Below, one piece after another: positions 7,062 through 14,043 of a DNA stretch of 16,933 nt. The stretch's first letter is position 1, and each line of letters begins with the position of its first letter. The position numbers and the translations under genes are program-made. This stretch comes from CAMCYM01 sp964405405 (lineage in GTDB: Bacteria > Bacteroidota > Bacteroidia > Flavobacteriales_D > Sanyastnellaceae): NCBI GenBank assembly GCA_964405405.1, contig CAYONT010000042.1:1-16933 (forward strand). The letters run 5' to 3'. The notes under the pieces were generated by a model. That model was not told the origin of the DNA. It did not search any database and saw only the letters and a list, made by a program, of their open reading frames with translations.

Positions 7062-8117
7062 TTAGAAGGTGGCCATTACGTTCACCAGGGCCTGGACGGA
7101 TTCCAAAGGCAATGCGTTGTACATCGAAGCCCGGTACCCGCCCACAGAGCGGTGTCCTGCAATGCCACTGATGCCCGCCTCCTTCCATGCGGCGTCAAAG
7201 GCCGCAGCATCCTCGGGCTGGGCGAGGGTGAAGGTGGCGTTCATCCACGACCGATCCTCGGGAACGGCGTGGCCCACGAAGCGCGGGTTGCGGTCGATTT
7301 CGCCGTACAGCAACTGGGCCTTCGCCCGGTTGCGTGCCTCCATCGCCGGCACACCGCCTTCTGCCTTCATCCACCGAAGCATGAGCAGGGTGGTGTACAC
7401 GGCAAACACCGGTGGGGTGTTGAGCATGCTGTCCTTGTCGATGTGCTGGGCCAGGTCCAGGTAGGTCGGCAGCTTGCGGCCGGTCTTGCCCAGGGCTTCC
7501 CGGTCCACGATGTACACCACGGTGCCCGCTGGCCCCATGTTCTTCTGGGCCCCGGCATAGATGCAGAGGTAGGGCGAGGCGTCGAAGGGCCGGGAGAAGA
7601 TGTCCGAACTCATGTCCCCAATCAACGGAACCGAGGCCGTGGGGTAGGGGTGGTACTGGGTGCCGAAAATCGTGTTGTTCGTCGTCACGTGGAGGTACGC
7701 GGCATCCGCGGGCACTTCAAACCCCTTGGGAATGTGGTTGTGGTTGGAAGCTGCGGAGGAAGCCACCACGTCCACCTGTCCCACCATCCGGGCCTCCTTG
7801 ATCGCTCCAGCCGCCCAAGTTCCGGTGTCCACATAGGCAGCACGACCGCCCTCGGGCAAGAAGTTCATCGCCACCGTCAAGAATCCCAGGGTCGCCCCCC
7901 CTTGCAGGAACAGGACCTCGAAGCGGTCGGGCAACCCCAACAACTCCTTCACCAAGGCCCGGGATTCGTCCATGACCGCCTCGAACGCCTTGCCGCGGTG
8001 GGACACTTCGATGAGGGAGAGCCCCGATCCATTCCAGTCGAGGACGGCTGCAGCGGCTTGCTCCAGGACCTCCTGGGGGAGGATGCAGGGGCCTGCGGAA
8101 AAATTGTGGACTTGCAT
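7062..8117 (-). CDS. serC: Phosphoserine aminotransferase
   Basis: SerC transfers an amino group from glutamate to 3-phosphohydroxypyruvate, giving phosphoserine; it also acts in pyridoxine synthesis in some bacteria. The 351-residue product has the usual SerC length. The start at 8117 gives MQVHNFSAGPCILP, the conserved N terminus of the family. Other landmarks are EVSHRGKAF (37-45), LQGGATLGF (71-79), TTNNTIFGTQY (145-155), GDMSSDIFSRPFD (167-179) and the PLP-binding Lys192 in AGAQKNMGPAG. The C-terminal GHRSVGGYRASMYNA is also intact. It is the first gene of a serC-serA-DUF1015 group. About 48 bases separate it from the upstream flippase stop and hold a 13-base palindrome. No serB phosphatase is visible in the window, so the last serine step must be encoded elsewhere. 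Confidence 0.96.
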   Translation of the reverse strand: MQVHNFSAGPCILPQEVLEQAAAAVLDWNGSGLSLIEVSHRGKAFEAVMDESRALVKELLGLPDRFEVLFLQGGATLGFLTVAMNFLPEGGRAAYVDTGTWAAGAIKEARMVGQVDVVASSAASNHNHIPKGFEVPADAAYLHVTTNNTIFGTQYHPYPTASVPLIGDMSSDIFSRPFDASPYLCIYAGAQKNMGPAGTVVYIVDREALGKTGRKLPTYLDLAQHIDKDSMLNTPPVFAVYTTLLMLRWMKAEGGVPAMEARNRAKAQLLYGEIDRNPRFVGHAVPEDRSWMNATFTLAQPEDAAAFDAAWKEAGISGIAGHRSVGGYRASMYNALPLESVQALVNVMATF

Positions 8118-8124
8118 GTTGCAA

Positions 8125-8137
8125 ATTTGGGCCAAAT
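8125..8137. promoter_or_regulatory. 13-base palindrome upstream of serC
   Basis: ATTTGG-G-CCAAAT is a perfect inverted repeat with a one-base centre, ending 8 bases before the serC start codon and lying in the only sizeable gap (8118-8165) between flippase and serC. It could be an operator, an AT-rich part of a promoter or chance. No TAnnTTTG box is seen with it. Confidence 0.25.
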
Positions 8138-8165
8138 CCCCCCCCATCCCAAGGCCGGGTCTGCC

Positions 8166-9611
8166 TTAATGCAACCGATTCCAGGGGCGCCAGTCGGGAC
8201 GCAGTTTCCAGGCGAGGGCGATGGGGGCGGCGGCCACGAGGAGGCCGGCGGTGGGCCGGAGCCAGAGGCCGGCGGCGGTGGGGGCATCGGGCAGGAAGGG
8301 GGTCACCACAGCCCAGCCCGCCGCCACGGCGAGTCCCAGCGCCAGGCCGGCCCCGGATTCCTGCACCCAGGCCCCCGCCGGGATGCCCAAGAGGCGCCCC
8401 GTGATTCCCGCCATGGCCAGGAATTGCAACCCCGACAACCCCATCACCACCCAGGCCACCCCGGCGGTTCCGGCGCCCACCGCCATCGCGCCGGCCGCCC
8501 CGGCCGCCACCAGGACCAGGTATCCCAGCTTGACCCAGACTGCGGCCATGAGGTGGTCCGTCGCCCGCACCACGGCGTCCCCGAGTTTCACCAAGGAGCG
8601 GAAAGCCAACCCCGCGAACAAGATGCGCGCCAACGCCACCGCCGGTTCGTACTGCGGCCCGAGGAACAGCAGCGTCGCCTCCCGGGCATAACAAACCAGC
8701 CCCACCGTCGCCGGAATCACCACCAGCGACAGCAGTCCATGCGCCCGCAGCACCGTGCGCCGCAGCACCTCCCGTTGCGTTTGCAGCTGGGCCAAACCCG
8801 AAAACAAAACCGTATCGCTCAACTTGCCCAGCACCGTCACCGGCAGGTTGAGCAAGTACACCGCCCGGTCATAGTAGCCCGTCTGCGCCCAGCCCGAACG
8901 CCCCACCACCACCGTATCCACCTTGCTGCCGAGGTAGTTCACCACATTGTACAACGTGCTGCGCGTGCCGTAGCCGAGCATGGCCCGGAAGGCCGGAAAG
9001 TCCAGCGGTCCCCAGCAGCGCACCGGCCGCAGCCACCAATACATGATTCCCAGCAGCGCGTTCTGCGCCAGCAGCGCCCCCACATAAGCGTAGACCCCCC
9101 AGCCCGCTGCCGCCAATCCGAGCCCGACCCCGAGCGTCCCCAACCCCATGCCCACGGCAGCGGCCACGAACAACCTCTGGAATGCCATCTCCCGCAGAAG
9201 CAGGCTTTTGGGCACCACCGAGGCCCCGGAGAGGATGAAACTCCAAGCGATGATGCGGAGGATTTCGCCCAACCGCGCATCGCCATAAAAATCGCCCACC
9301 CAGGGTGCGGTCACGTACAAGCCGAGGTAAAACACCGTGCCCAGGCCCAGCGACACCCAGAACGCCGTCCGCGTGTGCGCAGGTCCGATGTCCTCCCGCT
9401 GGATGAGCGACGGCCCGATGCCCACCTGCGCGAAGATTTCCACAAACCCGACCACCACCAAGGCAATGGCCATGACCCCGAAGTCCGCTGGCGTGATGAG
9501 CCGCGCCAGCACCGTCACGAAGACGAACTGCAGCACCACCTGCATCGCCACATTCGCCGTCTGCCAACGGATGGACGAAGCGAAGCGCGGTGCCCCGGGG
9601 CGTTCTGCCAT
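8166..9611 (-). CDS. Polysaccharide (Wzx-type) flippase, MOP superfamily
   Basis: The 481-residue protein is an integral inner-membrane transporter expected to flip lipid-linked oligosaccharides or export polysaccharide precursors. It opens with SSIRWQTANVAMQVVLQFVFVTVLARLITPADFG, split here as SSIRWQTANVA and LARLITPADFGVMA, the signature start of the Polysacc_synt / WzxC-like family. About 12-14 hydrophobic segments follow. LFLGPQYEPA (near 320) and the paired loops are also typical. The ATG at 9611 shares one base with the rny stop, so translation is likely coupled to rny. No glycosyltransferase, polymerase or other polysaccharide gene is in the window, so the substrate cannot be inferred. 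The C-terminal 100 residues are Ala/Gly/Leu-rich and very GC-rich. Its stop is 48 bases before serC. Confidence 0.87.
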   Translation of the reverse strand: MAERPGAPRFASSIRWQTANVAMQVVLQFVFVTVLARLITPADFGVMAIALVVVGFVEIFAQVGIGPSLIQREDIGPAHTRTAFWVSLGLGTVFYLGLYVTAPWVGDFYGDARLGEILRIIAWSFILSGASVVPKSLLLREMAFQRLFVAAAVGMGLGTLGVGLGLAAAGWGVYAYVGALLAQNALLGIMYWWLRPVRCWGPLDFPAFRAMLGYGTRSTLYNVVNYLGSKVDTVVVGRSGWAQTGYYDRAVYLLNLPVTVLGKLSDTVLFSGLAQLQTQREVLRRTVLRAHGLLSLVVIPATVGLVCYAREATLLFLGPQYEPAVALARILFAGLAFRSLVKLGDAVVRATDHLMAAVWVKLGYLVLVAAGAAGAMAVGAGTAGVAWVVMGLSGLQFLAMAGITGRLLGIPAGAWVQESGAGLALGLAVAAGWAVVTPFLPDAPTAAGLWLRPTAGLLVAAAPIALAWKLRPDWRPWNRLH

Positions 9612-11152
9612 CAGCGGGCGTAGTTGACGGAGCGCTTCTCGCGGATCACCGTGATCTTCACTTGGCCCGGGTACGTCATCTCGTTCATGATGCGCTGGCT
9701 CAAGTCGAAGGACAGTTGATCCGCTTGGTCGTCACTCACCTGATCGCTCTCGACCATCACACGGAGCTCCCGGCCCGCTTGGATGGCGAAGCTCTTGGTC
9801 ACTCCGGGGAATTCCATGGCCAAATTCTCCAAATCCCGCAACCGCTGGATGTAGGCTTCGACCATCTCGCGACGTGCCCCTGGGCGCGCCCCCGAAATGG
9901 CGTCGCACACCTGGATGATGGGCGACATGAGGGTCGTCATCTCGATTTCGTCGTGGTGCGCGCCGATGGCATTGCAGATGTCCGGGCGCTCGCCGTAGCG
10001 CTCTGCGAGCTTCATGCCCAGCAGTGCGTGTGGCAATTCGCTCTCCTCATCGCTCACCTTGCCGATGTCGTGCAGCAGACCGGCGCGCTTGGCTGCCTTG
10101 GCGTCCAGTCCCAGCTCCGCGGCCATGGTGGCGCAGAGGTGCGCGACCTCGCGGCTGTGTTGCAAGAGGTTTTGGCCATAAGAAGACCTGTACTTCATCC
10201 GGCCCACCATCCGCATCAACTCGCTCTTCATGTTGTGGATGCCCAGGTCGATGCAGGTCCGCTTGCCGATTTCCTGGATTTCTTCCTCGACCTTTTTGGT
10301 CACTTTCGCCACCACTTCCTCGATGCGGGCCGGGTGGATCCGGCCGTCGGTCACCAACTGGTGCAGGGAGAGGCGGGCGATTTCCCGACGAACGGGATCG
10401 AAGCAACTGAGGATGATGGCCTCCGGGGTGTCGTCCACCACGAATTCCACGCCCGTCGCAGCTTCCAGGGCCCGGATGTTCCTGCCTTCCCGGCCGATGA
10501 TGCGCCCTTTGACGTCGTCGTTGGCGATGTTGAACACCGAGACGGAATTCTCCACGCTGTGTTCGGTGGCCACCCGCTGGATGGTCTGGATGACGATTTT
10601 CTTCGCGTCTTGGTTCGCTTTGATCTTCGCCTCCTCCATGATCTCTTGGACCTGTTGGGTGGCCATGATCTTCGCCTCCTGCACCACTTGCTCCCGCAGC
10701 GCCTGCTTCGCCTCCTCTGCGGACATGTTCGCGGTCTTCTCCAGCAACTCTACCGCACGCAGGCGATCGCGTTCCAGTTCCTTCTGCTTGTGCTCCAGGG
10801 CTTCGAGCCGCTGGTCGATTTTTTGCTGCTCCTTCTCGATGTGACGCTCCTTGTTTTGCAGGGCGTCCTGGTCGCGCTTCAGGTTCTTTTGCTCGTTCCG
10901 GATGCGGTCTTCGTTCGACTGCAATTTGGAAGTTCGCTCCTTGATTTCCTGATCGTTGCGTTCTTTCAGTTCGAGGAATTTCTCCTTCGCTTGGAGGATT
11001 TTTTTCTCTTTGATGGTCTCGCCTTTCAACTCAGCCTCAGCGATGATCTGTTCCGATCGTTTCGTGAGGATTTTGTTGAACAACGTGTAACCGGCAGCTG
11101 CGCCTGCGCCCAGGCCTACGACCGCTCCGGTCAGAATGGATAATGGGTCCAT
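9611..11152 (-). CDS. rny: Ribonuclease Y
   Basis: RNase Y is a membrane-anchored endoribonuclease that initiates mRNA decay in many bacteria lacking or supplementing RNase E. The 513-residue product has the canonical order: one N-terminal membrane segment (about 5-23), a long charged coiled coil (about 30-200), a KH RNA-binding domain (about 206-270, with GRIIGREGRNIRALE at 216-230) and an HD phosphohydrolase domain (about 330-425) with His332, His361-Asp362 in LLHDIGK and Asp417. The C terminus KITVIREKRSVNYAR is the family's usual ending. Length matches the family (about 520). It starts 9 bases after zapA and its stop overlaps the flippase start by one base. The zapA-rny order is common in Bacteroidota. 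All catalytic metal ligands appear intact. Confidence 0.97.
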   Translation of the reverse strand: MDPLSILTGAVVGLGAGAAAGYTLFNKILTKRSEQIIAEAELKGETIKEKKILQAKEKFLELKERNDQEIKERTSKLQSNEDRIRNEQKNLKRDQDALQNKERHIEKEQQKIDQRLEALEHKQKELERDRLRAVELLEKTANMSAEEAKQALREQVVQEAKIMATQQVQEIMEEAKIKANQDAKKIVIQTIQRVATEHSVENSVSVFNIANDDVKGRIIGREGRNIRALEAATGVEFVVDDTPEAIILSCFDPVRREIARLSLHQLVTDGRIHPARIEEVVAKVTKKVEEEIQEIGKRTCIDLGIHNMKSELMRMVGRMKYRSSYGQNLLQHSREVAHLCATMAAELGLDAKAAKRAGLLHDIGKVSDEESELPHALLGMKLAERYGERPDICNAIGAHHDEIEMTTLMSPIIQVCDAISGARPGARREMVEAYIQRLRDLENLAMEFPGVTKSFAIQAGRELRVMVESDQVSDDQADQLSFDLSQRIMNEMTYPGQVKITVIREKRSVNYAR

Positions 11153-11161
11153 GGTGTGTTT

Positions 11162-11467
11162 TTAGGACCGGGGAGCCAAGGCTGTCTGGATGCGTTCGAG
11201 CAGTTGTTCAAGGGCTTCGCGTTGTTCGGCAGGCAGGCCCGCTTCCGGCGACTCAGCGGCGGCGGGCGGGGTGGTGGACACCGCAGAGGCAAACTGCAAG
11301 GCGGTCATCGCCAGCAGGTCCACGCGGTCTTCTACACCGTATTGGCTGCGAAAGGATTCCATCTGTTGGGCGACCATTTCCCCCGCCTTTCTCAACAAGG
11401 CCGCCTCTTCGGAGGCGACGGTGAGCGGGTAGGTGCGGCCTGCGATGTCGATGTGAACCGTTTCCAT
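11162..11467 (-). CDS. zapA: Cell division protein ZapA
   Basis: ZapA binds FtsZ and cross-links protofilaments at the cytokinetic ring. The 101-residue product has the family size and its N-terminal fold: VHIDIAGRTYPLTVASEEAALLRKAGEMV, shown here by HIDIAGRTYPL (5-15) and EEAALLRKAGEMV (20-32), then DLLAMTALQFA (50-60), corresponding to the conserved helix of ZapA. The C-terminal part (about 61-101) has a Thr/Pro/Ala-rich stretch followed by a short predicted helix, where homologues have a longer coiled coil, so the dimerisation helix may be shortened. It starts 3 bases after the coiled-coil gene and 9 bases before rny, a tight three-gene unit. No Shine-Dalgarno sequence is visible, as usual for Bacteroidota. 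Confidence 0.88.
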   Translation of the reverse strand: METVHIDIAGRTYPLTVASEEAALLRKAGEMVAQQMESFRSQYGVEDRVDLLAMTALQFASAVSTTPPAAAESPEAGLPAEQREALEQLLERIQTALAPRS

Positions 11468-11470
11468 GGA

Positions 11471-11974
11471 TCAACGTTGAAGGAGGGCGATGCACGCATC
11501 GATCTCCTGAACAAGGGCTTCGATCGCCTCGGGTGAGAGCGTCGGAATGTCCCGGTCGGATTGAATATTGTGAGGTGTTGAACCCTGGCCTGGCATCTCC
11601 GCTGGTGCGACCGTGCCGCCAGCGCTGGGAACAGCGGCCTCTGCCTCAGCACGTTCTTGGAGCAGCCGGGCGATTTCTCGTTCTGCTTCGTCCAACAACA
11701 ACTGGGTTTCCGCTGCAAAATCCCGCGCCAACGCTTCCGCTTTGCGGGCTTCGTCGCGCTCTTCGCTGACCTGTCGGATGTGCTCTTCCCATCGGGCCTT
11801 CTGCTGCGCCATCTGGGCTTGCAGGGCGTGGTAGGCTGTGAGCAAGTGGTCGGCCGCTTCCACCACACGGCGCACGACCTGCTCCGGGGCCGGGGCCTGG
11901 GTAGGCTGGCTCCCTGCTGCCGGCATGGGCGCTGGGTTGTGGGGTGCGGAGGTTCCGTTTCCGGGGGATTCCAT
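11471..11974 (-). CDS. Coiled-coil protein of unknown function upstream of zapA
   Basis: I do not recognise a named family for this 167-residue protein. Residues 1-30 are Pro/Ala/Gly-rich and probably disordered. Residues about 31-115 form one long charged helix with heptad-like spacing (VVRRVVEAADHLLTAYHAL, then Lys/Glu/Arg-rich segments to IARLLQERAEAEA). A flexible Gly/Pro/Thr linker follows to about 145. The last 20 residues (LSPEAIEALVQEIDACIALLQR region, 146-167) form a second short amphipathic helix. It lacks a signal peptide and membrane segments, so it should be cytoplasmic. In Bacteroidota a small coiled-coil gene commonly precedes zapA. This makes a ZapB-like division partner plausible, but that is inference from position and shape only. 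It is the first gene after a promoter-like box and lies 3 bases before zapA. Confidence 0.72.
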   Translation of the reverse strand: MESPGNGTSAPHNPAPMPAAGSQPTQAPAPEQVVRRVVEAADHLLTAYHALQAQMAQQKARWEEHIRQVSEERDEARKAEALARDFAAETQLLLDEAEREIARLLQERAEAEAAVPSAGGTVAPAEMPGQGSTPHNIQSDRDIPTLSPEAIEALVQEIDACIALLQR

Positions 11975-11990
11975 GGAACAGGGTTCTGGG

Positions 11991-11998
11991 CAAAAGTA
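11991..11998 (-). promoter_or_regulatory. Bacteroidota -7 box for coiled-coil/zapA/rny unit
   Basis: On the minus strand these bases read TACTTTTG, an exact match to the Bacteroidota -7 consensus TAnnTTTG, and are preceded by a run of eight T. Transcription would start about 10 bases before the ATG at 11974. No clear -33 TTG element is seen at the expected distance, so the call rests on the -7 box and position. Confidence 0.5.
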
Positions 11999-12042
11999 AC
12001 AAAAAAAAGCAGGGCATGGGGGAGGGGTGTGGCGGTGTCGGT

Positions 12043-12050
12043 TAGATTTG
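12043..12050 (+). promoter_or_regulatory. Bacteroidota -7 box for the M23 peptidase gene
   Basis: TAGATTTG matches TAnnTTTG exactly and lies 46 bases before the ATG at 12097, in the divergent spacer 11975-12096. It would give a leader of about 40 bases. The -33 region is G-rich and has no consensus TTG. Confidence 0.45.
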
Positions 12051-12096
12051 TCCTTCGGGTTGTGGAGGCGGCACCGTCCCCCCCGTGACAGGCGGG

Positions 12097-14040
12097 ATGC
12101 GTAGGAAAATCAAAGAATCTCGGTGGGTTTGGCGTGGGTTCCTCGCGGGGGCCATCGGCTGCGTGCCGGTGGGTTGGGGGGGCGTGCCCGGGTCGGGGTG
12201 GGGGAATGGTCGGGGGATGGGGTGGACCGGGGTTTGGGGGGCGGACGCGGTGCCGGAGGAGCAGGGGCGTGCCGAGGGGGGGCGGGGAGCGGGGTGGCCC
12301 GCATGGTCGGGGGACAGTCTGCCGGAGGGGGGCGCGGCGCCGGGGGGCGACGCGGCGGAACCCGCTTTGCGCGGGGGGCAACCCGCTCGCTTGGGTCTTC
12401 GGCCGCCGCTCACCGTGCCCTTGGTGCTATCTGGGAACTTCGGGGAGCTTCGGAAGAACCACTTTCACACGGGCATCGATCTCAAGACCGGCGGCGTGGA
12501 GGGATTGCCGGTTCTGGCTGCCACCGATGGCGTGGTGAGCCGGGTCAAGGTTTCGCCTGTGGGATACGGCCACGCCTTGTACCTGCGGTCGCCCCACGGC
12601 ATCACCACGGTGTACGCCCACCTCCAGCGATTCGAAGGCCCCCTCGCCCGCTGGGTGCTGGAGGAACAGTATCGGCTCGAGCGCTTCGACATTGACCTCG
12701 TTCCACCGGACCACATTCGGTTTCGGGCCGGTGACACCTTGGGATGGAGCGGGAACAGCGGCGGCTCCGGCGGTCCCCACCTTCACTTCGAAGTCCGCGA
12801 AACCGCCACGGAGCGCCCGGTGAACCCGCTCTTTTGGGACCTGCCCATTGTGGACCGCCGCCCCCCCGAGCTCGGCGGCCTCTGGTTGCTCCCGCTGGAA
12901 GGCGGTCAGGCCGGCGGTCGTTCCGGACCCTTTCGCCTCGGCCCCGAGGCCGGCGAGACCACCGCGTTGGGGCGGCTGCGTTTGGCCTTGGAAGCCCTGG
13001 ACCGCTTGGACGGCGCGGAAAACGTCTGCGGCATCTACCGCCTGGAGCTGGACGTGGACGGTGTGCGCTGGTTTGTCGCGCAGTTCGACACCCTGAATTT
13101 CGCCGTGAACCGCGATCTCAACGGCCATGCGCTGCCCGATGCCACGGGCCGTGTCGCAGGCCAAACCCACCGCCTCCACCGGCTCCCCGGCAACCGGCTT
13201 CCCATCTACCGGCCCACCGACTTCCTCGGGACGCCGATCGAAGTGGCTCCGGGGACCACCCGGGTTCTCACGCTGCGCGCGTGGGACGTCCACGGGAACC
13301 GGGCCGAGCGCACGGTCCGGCTCGTCGGGTCGATCGGGGTCGAGCCGGGTTCCGTCGCCGCTGCCGCCGCCCCGGGAGCGGAGCCCGGGTCGGTTCCGGC
13401 GGCCCGGTTTCGCTTCGGGACCCCGCTCGCCCACACCGGGCCCGGCGGCGCCCGGCTCGAGGGCTCCGCCACGGCATTCTATGAGGACACCCGGGTGCCC
13501 TTCTACCCCAAGGAGGACCGGGTTTGGGTGGTGGGAACGCCCGATCTCCTCACGCGCGAGGCGTTGTATGTGGATGTACCCTGGCCGGCGGATGCCGCGT
13601 CGGGAACGGGTTGGGTCGCTTGGTTGCTGGATTCCCGGGGGAAACGGAAGGAGAGCATGCCCTGCACTTTTCATCTCCGGTCGAAGCAACTCTCCTTCCG
13701 GACGACCTATTGTGGGACCTTTCGGTTGGTGCAGGACGCGGCACCGCCCAGCATCGGTCCGCTTTGGCTCGCGAATGGCCGCAAGGATGCGCCCTTGCGC
13801 TTGCCGGGCGGGGAGCTCCGCTGGGCTGTGTCGGACGCCCTGAGCGAGGTGGTCTCGGTGGAGGCCACCCTCGACGGGGCGTGGCTGATGGTCCACTGGG
13901 ACCCCAAGGCGGACCGGGCTTTTTATCGGCTCAGCGACCAGCGCCACCGGCCCGGTGTTCCCGCCGACATCACCCTGACCGCCCGAGACCAAGCAGGCAA
14001 CACAGCGACCTGGCGGGGAACCGTCGTGCTGGGCGAATGA
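12097..14040 (+). CDS. Secreted M23 (LytM-type) metallopeptidase with C-terminal extension
   Basis: This 647-residue protein is predicted to cut peptidoglycan cross-links in the periplasm. The ATG at 12097 is preferred over a GTG at 12085 because it starts with MRRKIKESR and a hydrophobic stretch (about 11-28), a likely signal peptide with weak core. Residues about 28-103 are Gly/Trp/Ala/Pro-rich and have no family counterpart. The M23 domain covers about 105-245 with all key residues: zinc ligands His124 and Asp128 (HTGID) and His230, plus His175 (YAHL) and His228 in GPHLHFEV. LSGNFGELRKNHFHTGIDLKT is typical of the Bacteroidota orthologues, split as SGNFGELRKNHF and TGIDLKT. The remaining 400 residues are beta-rich, Ig-like strands of unknown role, with an EPGSV peptide pair at 416-433. 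It diverges from the zapA unit, a common arrangement in Flavobacteria-like genomes, and converges on the surface protein with a 3-base gap. Confidence 0.92.
   Translation: MRRKIKESRWVWRGFLAGAIGCVPVGWGGVPGSGWGNGRGMGWTGVWGADAVPEEQGRAEGGRGAGWPAWSGDSLPEGGAAPGGDAAEPALRGGQPARLGLRPPLTVPLVLSGNFGELRKNHFHTGIDLKTGGVEGLPVLAATDGVVSRVKVSPVGYGHALYLRSPHGITTVYAHLQRFEGPLARWVLEEQYRLERFDIDLVPPDHIRFRAGDTLGWSGNSGGSGGPHLHFEVRETATERPVNPLFWDLPIVDRRPPELGGLWLLPLEGGQAGGRSGPFRLGPEAGETTALGRLRLALEALDRLDGAENVCGIYRLELDVDGVRWFVAQFDTLNFAVNRDLNGHALPDATGRVAGQTHRLHRLPGNRLPIYRPTDFLGTPIEVAPGTTRVLTLRAWDVHGNRAERTVRLVGSIGVEPGSVAAAAAPGAEPGSVPAARFRFGTPLAHTGPGGARLEGSATAFYEDTRVPFYPKEDRVWVVGTPDLLTREALYVDVPWPADAASGTGWVAWLLDSRGKRKESMPCTFHLRSKQLSFRTTYCGTFRLVQDAAPPSIGPLWLANGRKDAPLRLPGGELRWAVSDALSEVVSVEATLDGAWLMVHWDPKADRAFYRLSDQRHRPGVPADITLTARDQAGNTATWRGTVVLGE
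12160..12400 (+). repeat. G-rich low-complexity stretch in the M23 gene 5' region
   Basis: This stretch contains many G runs of four or more (for example 12191-12205 GGTCGGGGTGGGGGA and 12233-12241) with TCGG spacers like those in priA at 1-41. It encodes residues about 22-101, dominated by Gly, Trp, Ala, Pro and Glu, between signal peptide and catalytic domain. The repeats are irregular and no unit length is fixed. Confidence 0.6.
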
Positions 14041-14043
14041 GGC

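Noticed and set aside
6876..9623. A 915-codon plus-strand open frame antisense to serA, serC and the flippase
   Set aside because: Its translation is Arg/His/Gly/Pro-rich without domain features, and the opposite strand encodes well-recognised proteins throughout. Long antisense frames are expected in GC-rich genes.
9590..11143. A 517-codon plus-strand open frame antisense to rny
   Set aside because: It mirrors the rny codon pattern (leucine/phenylalanine/aspartate runs opposite the coiled coil) and has no independent family signature.
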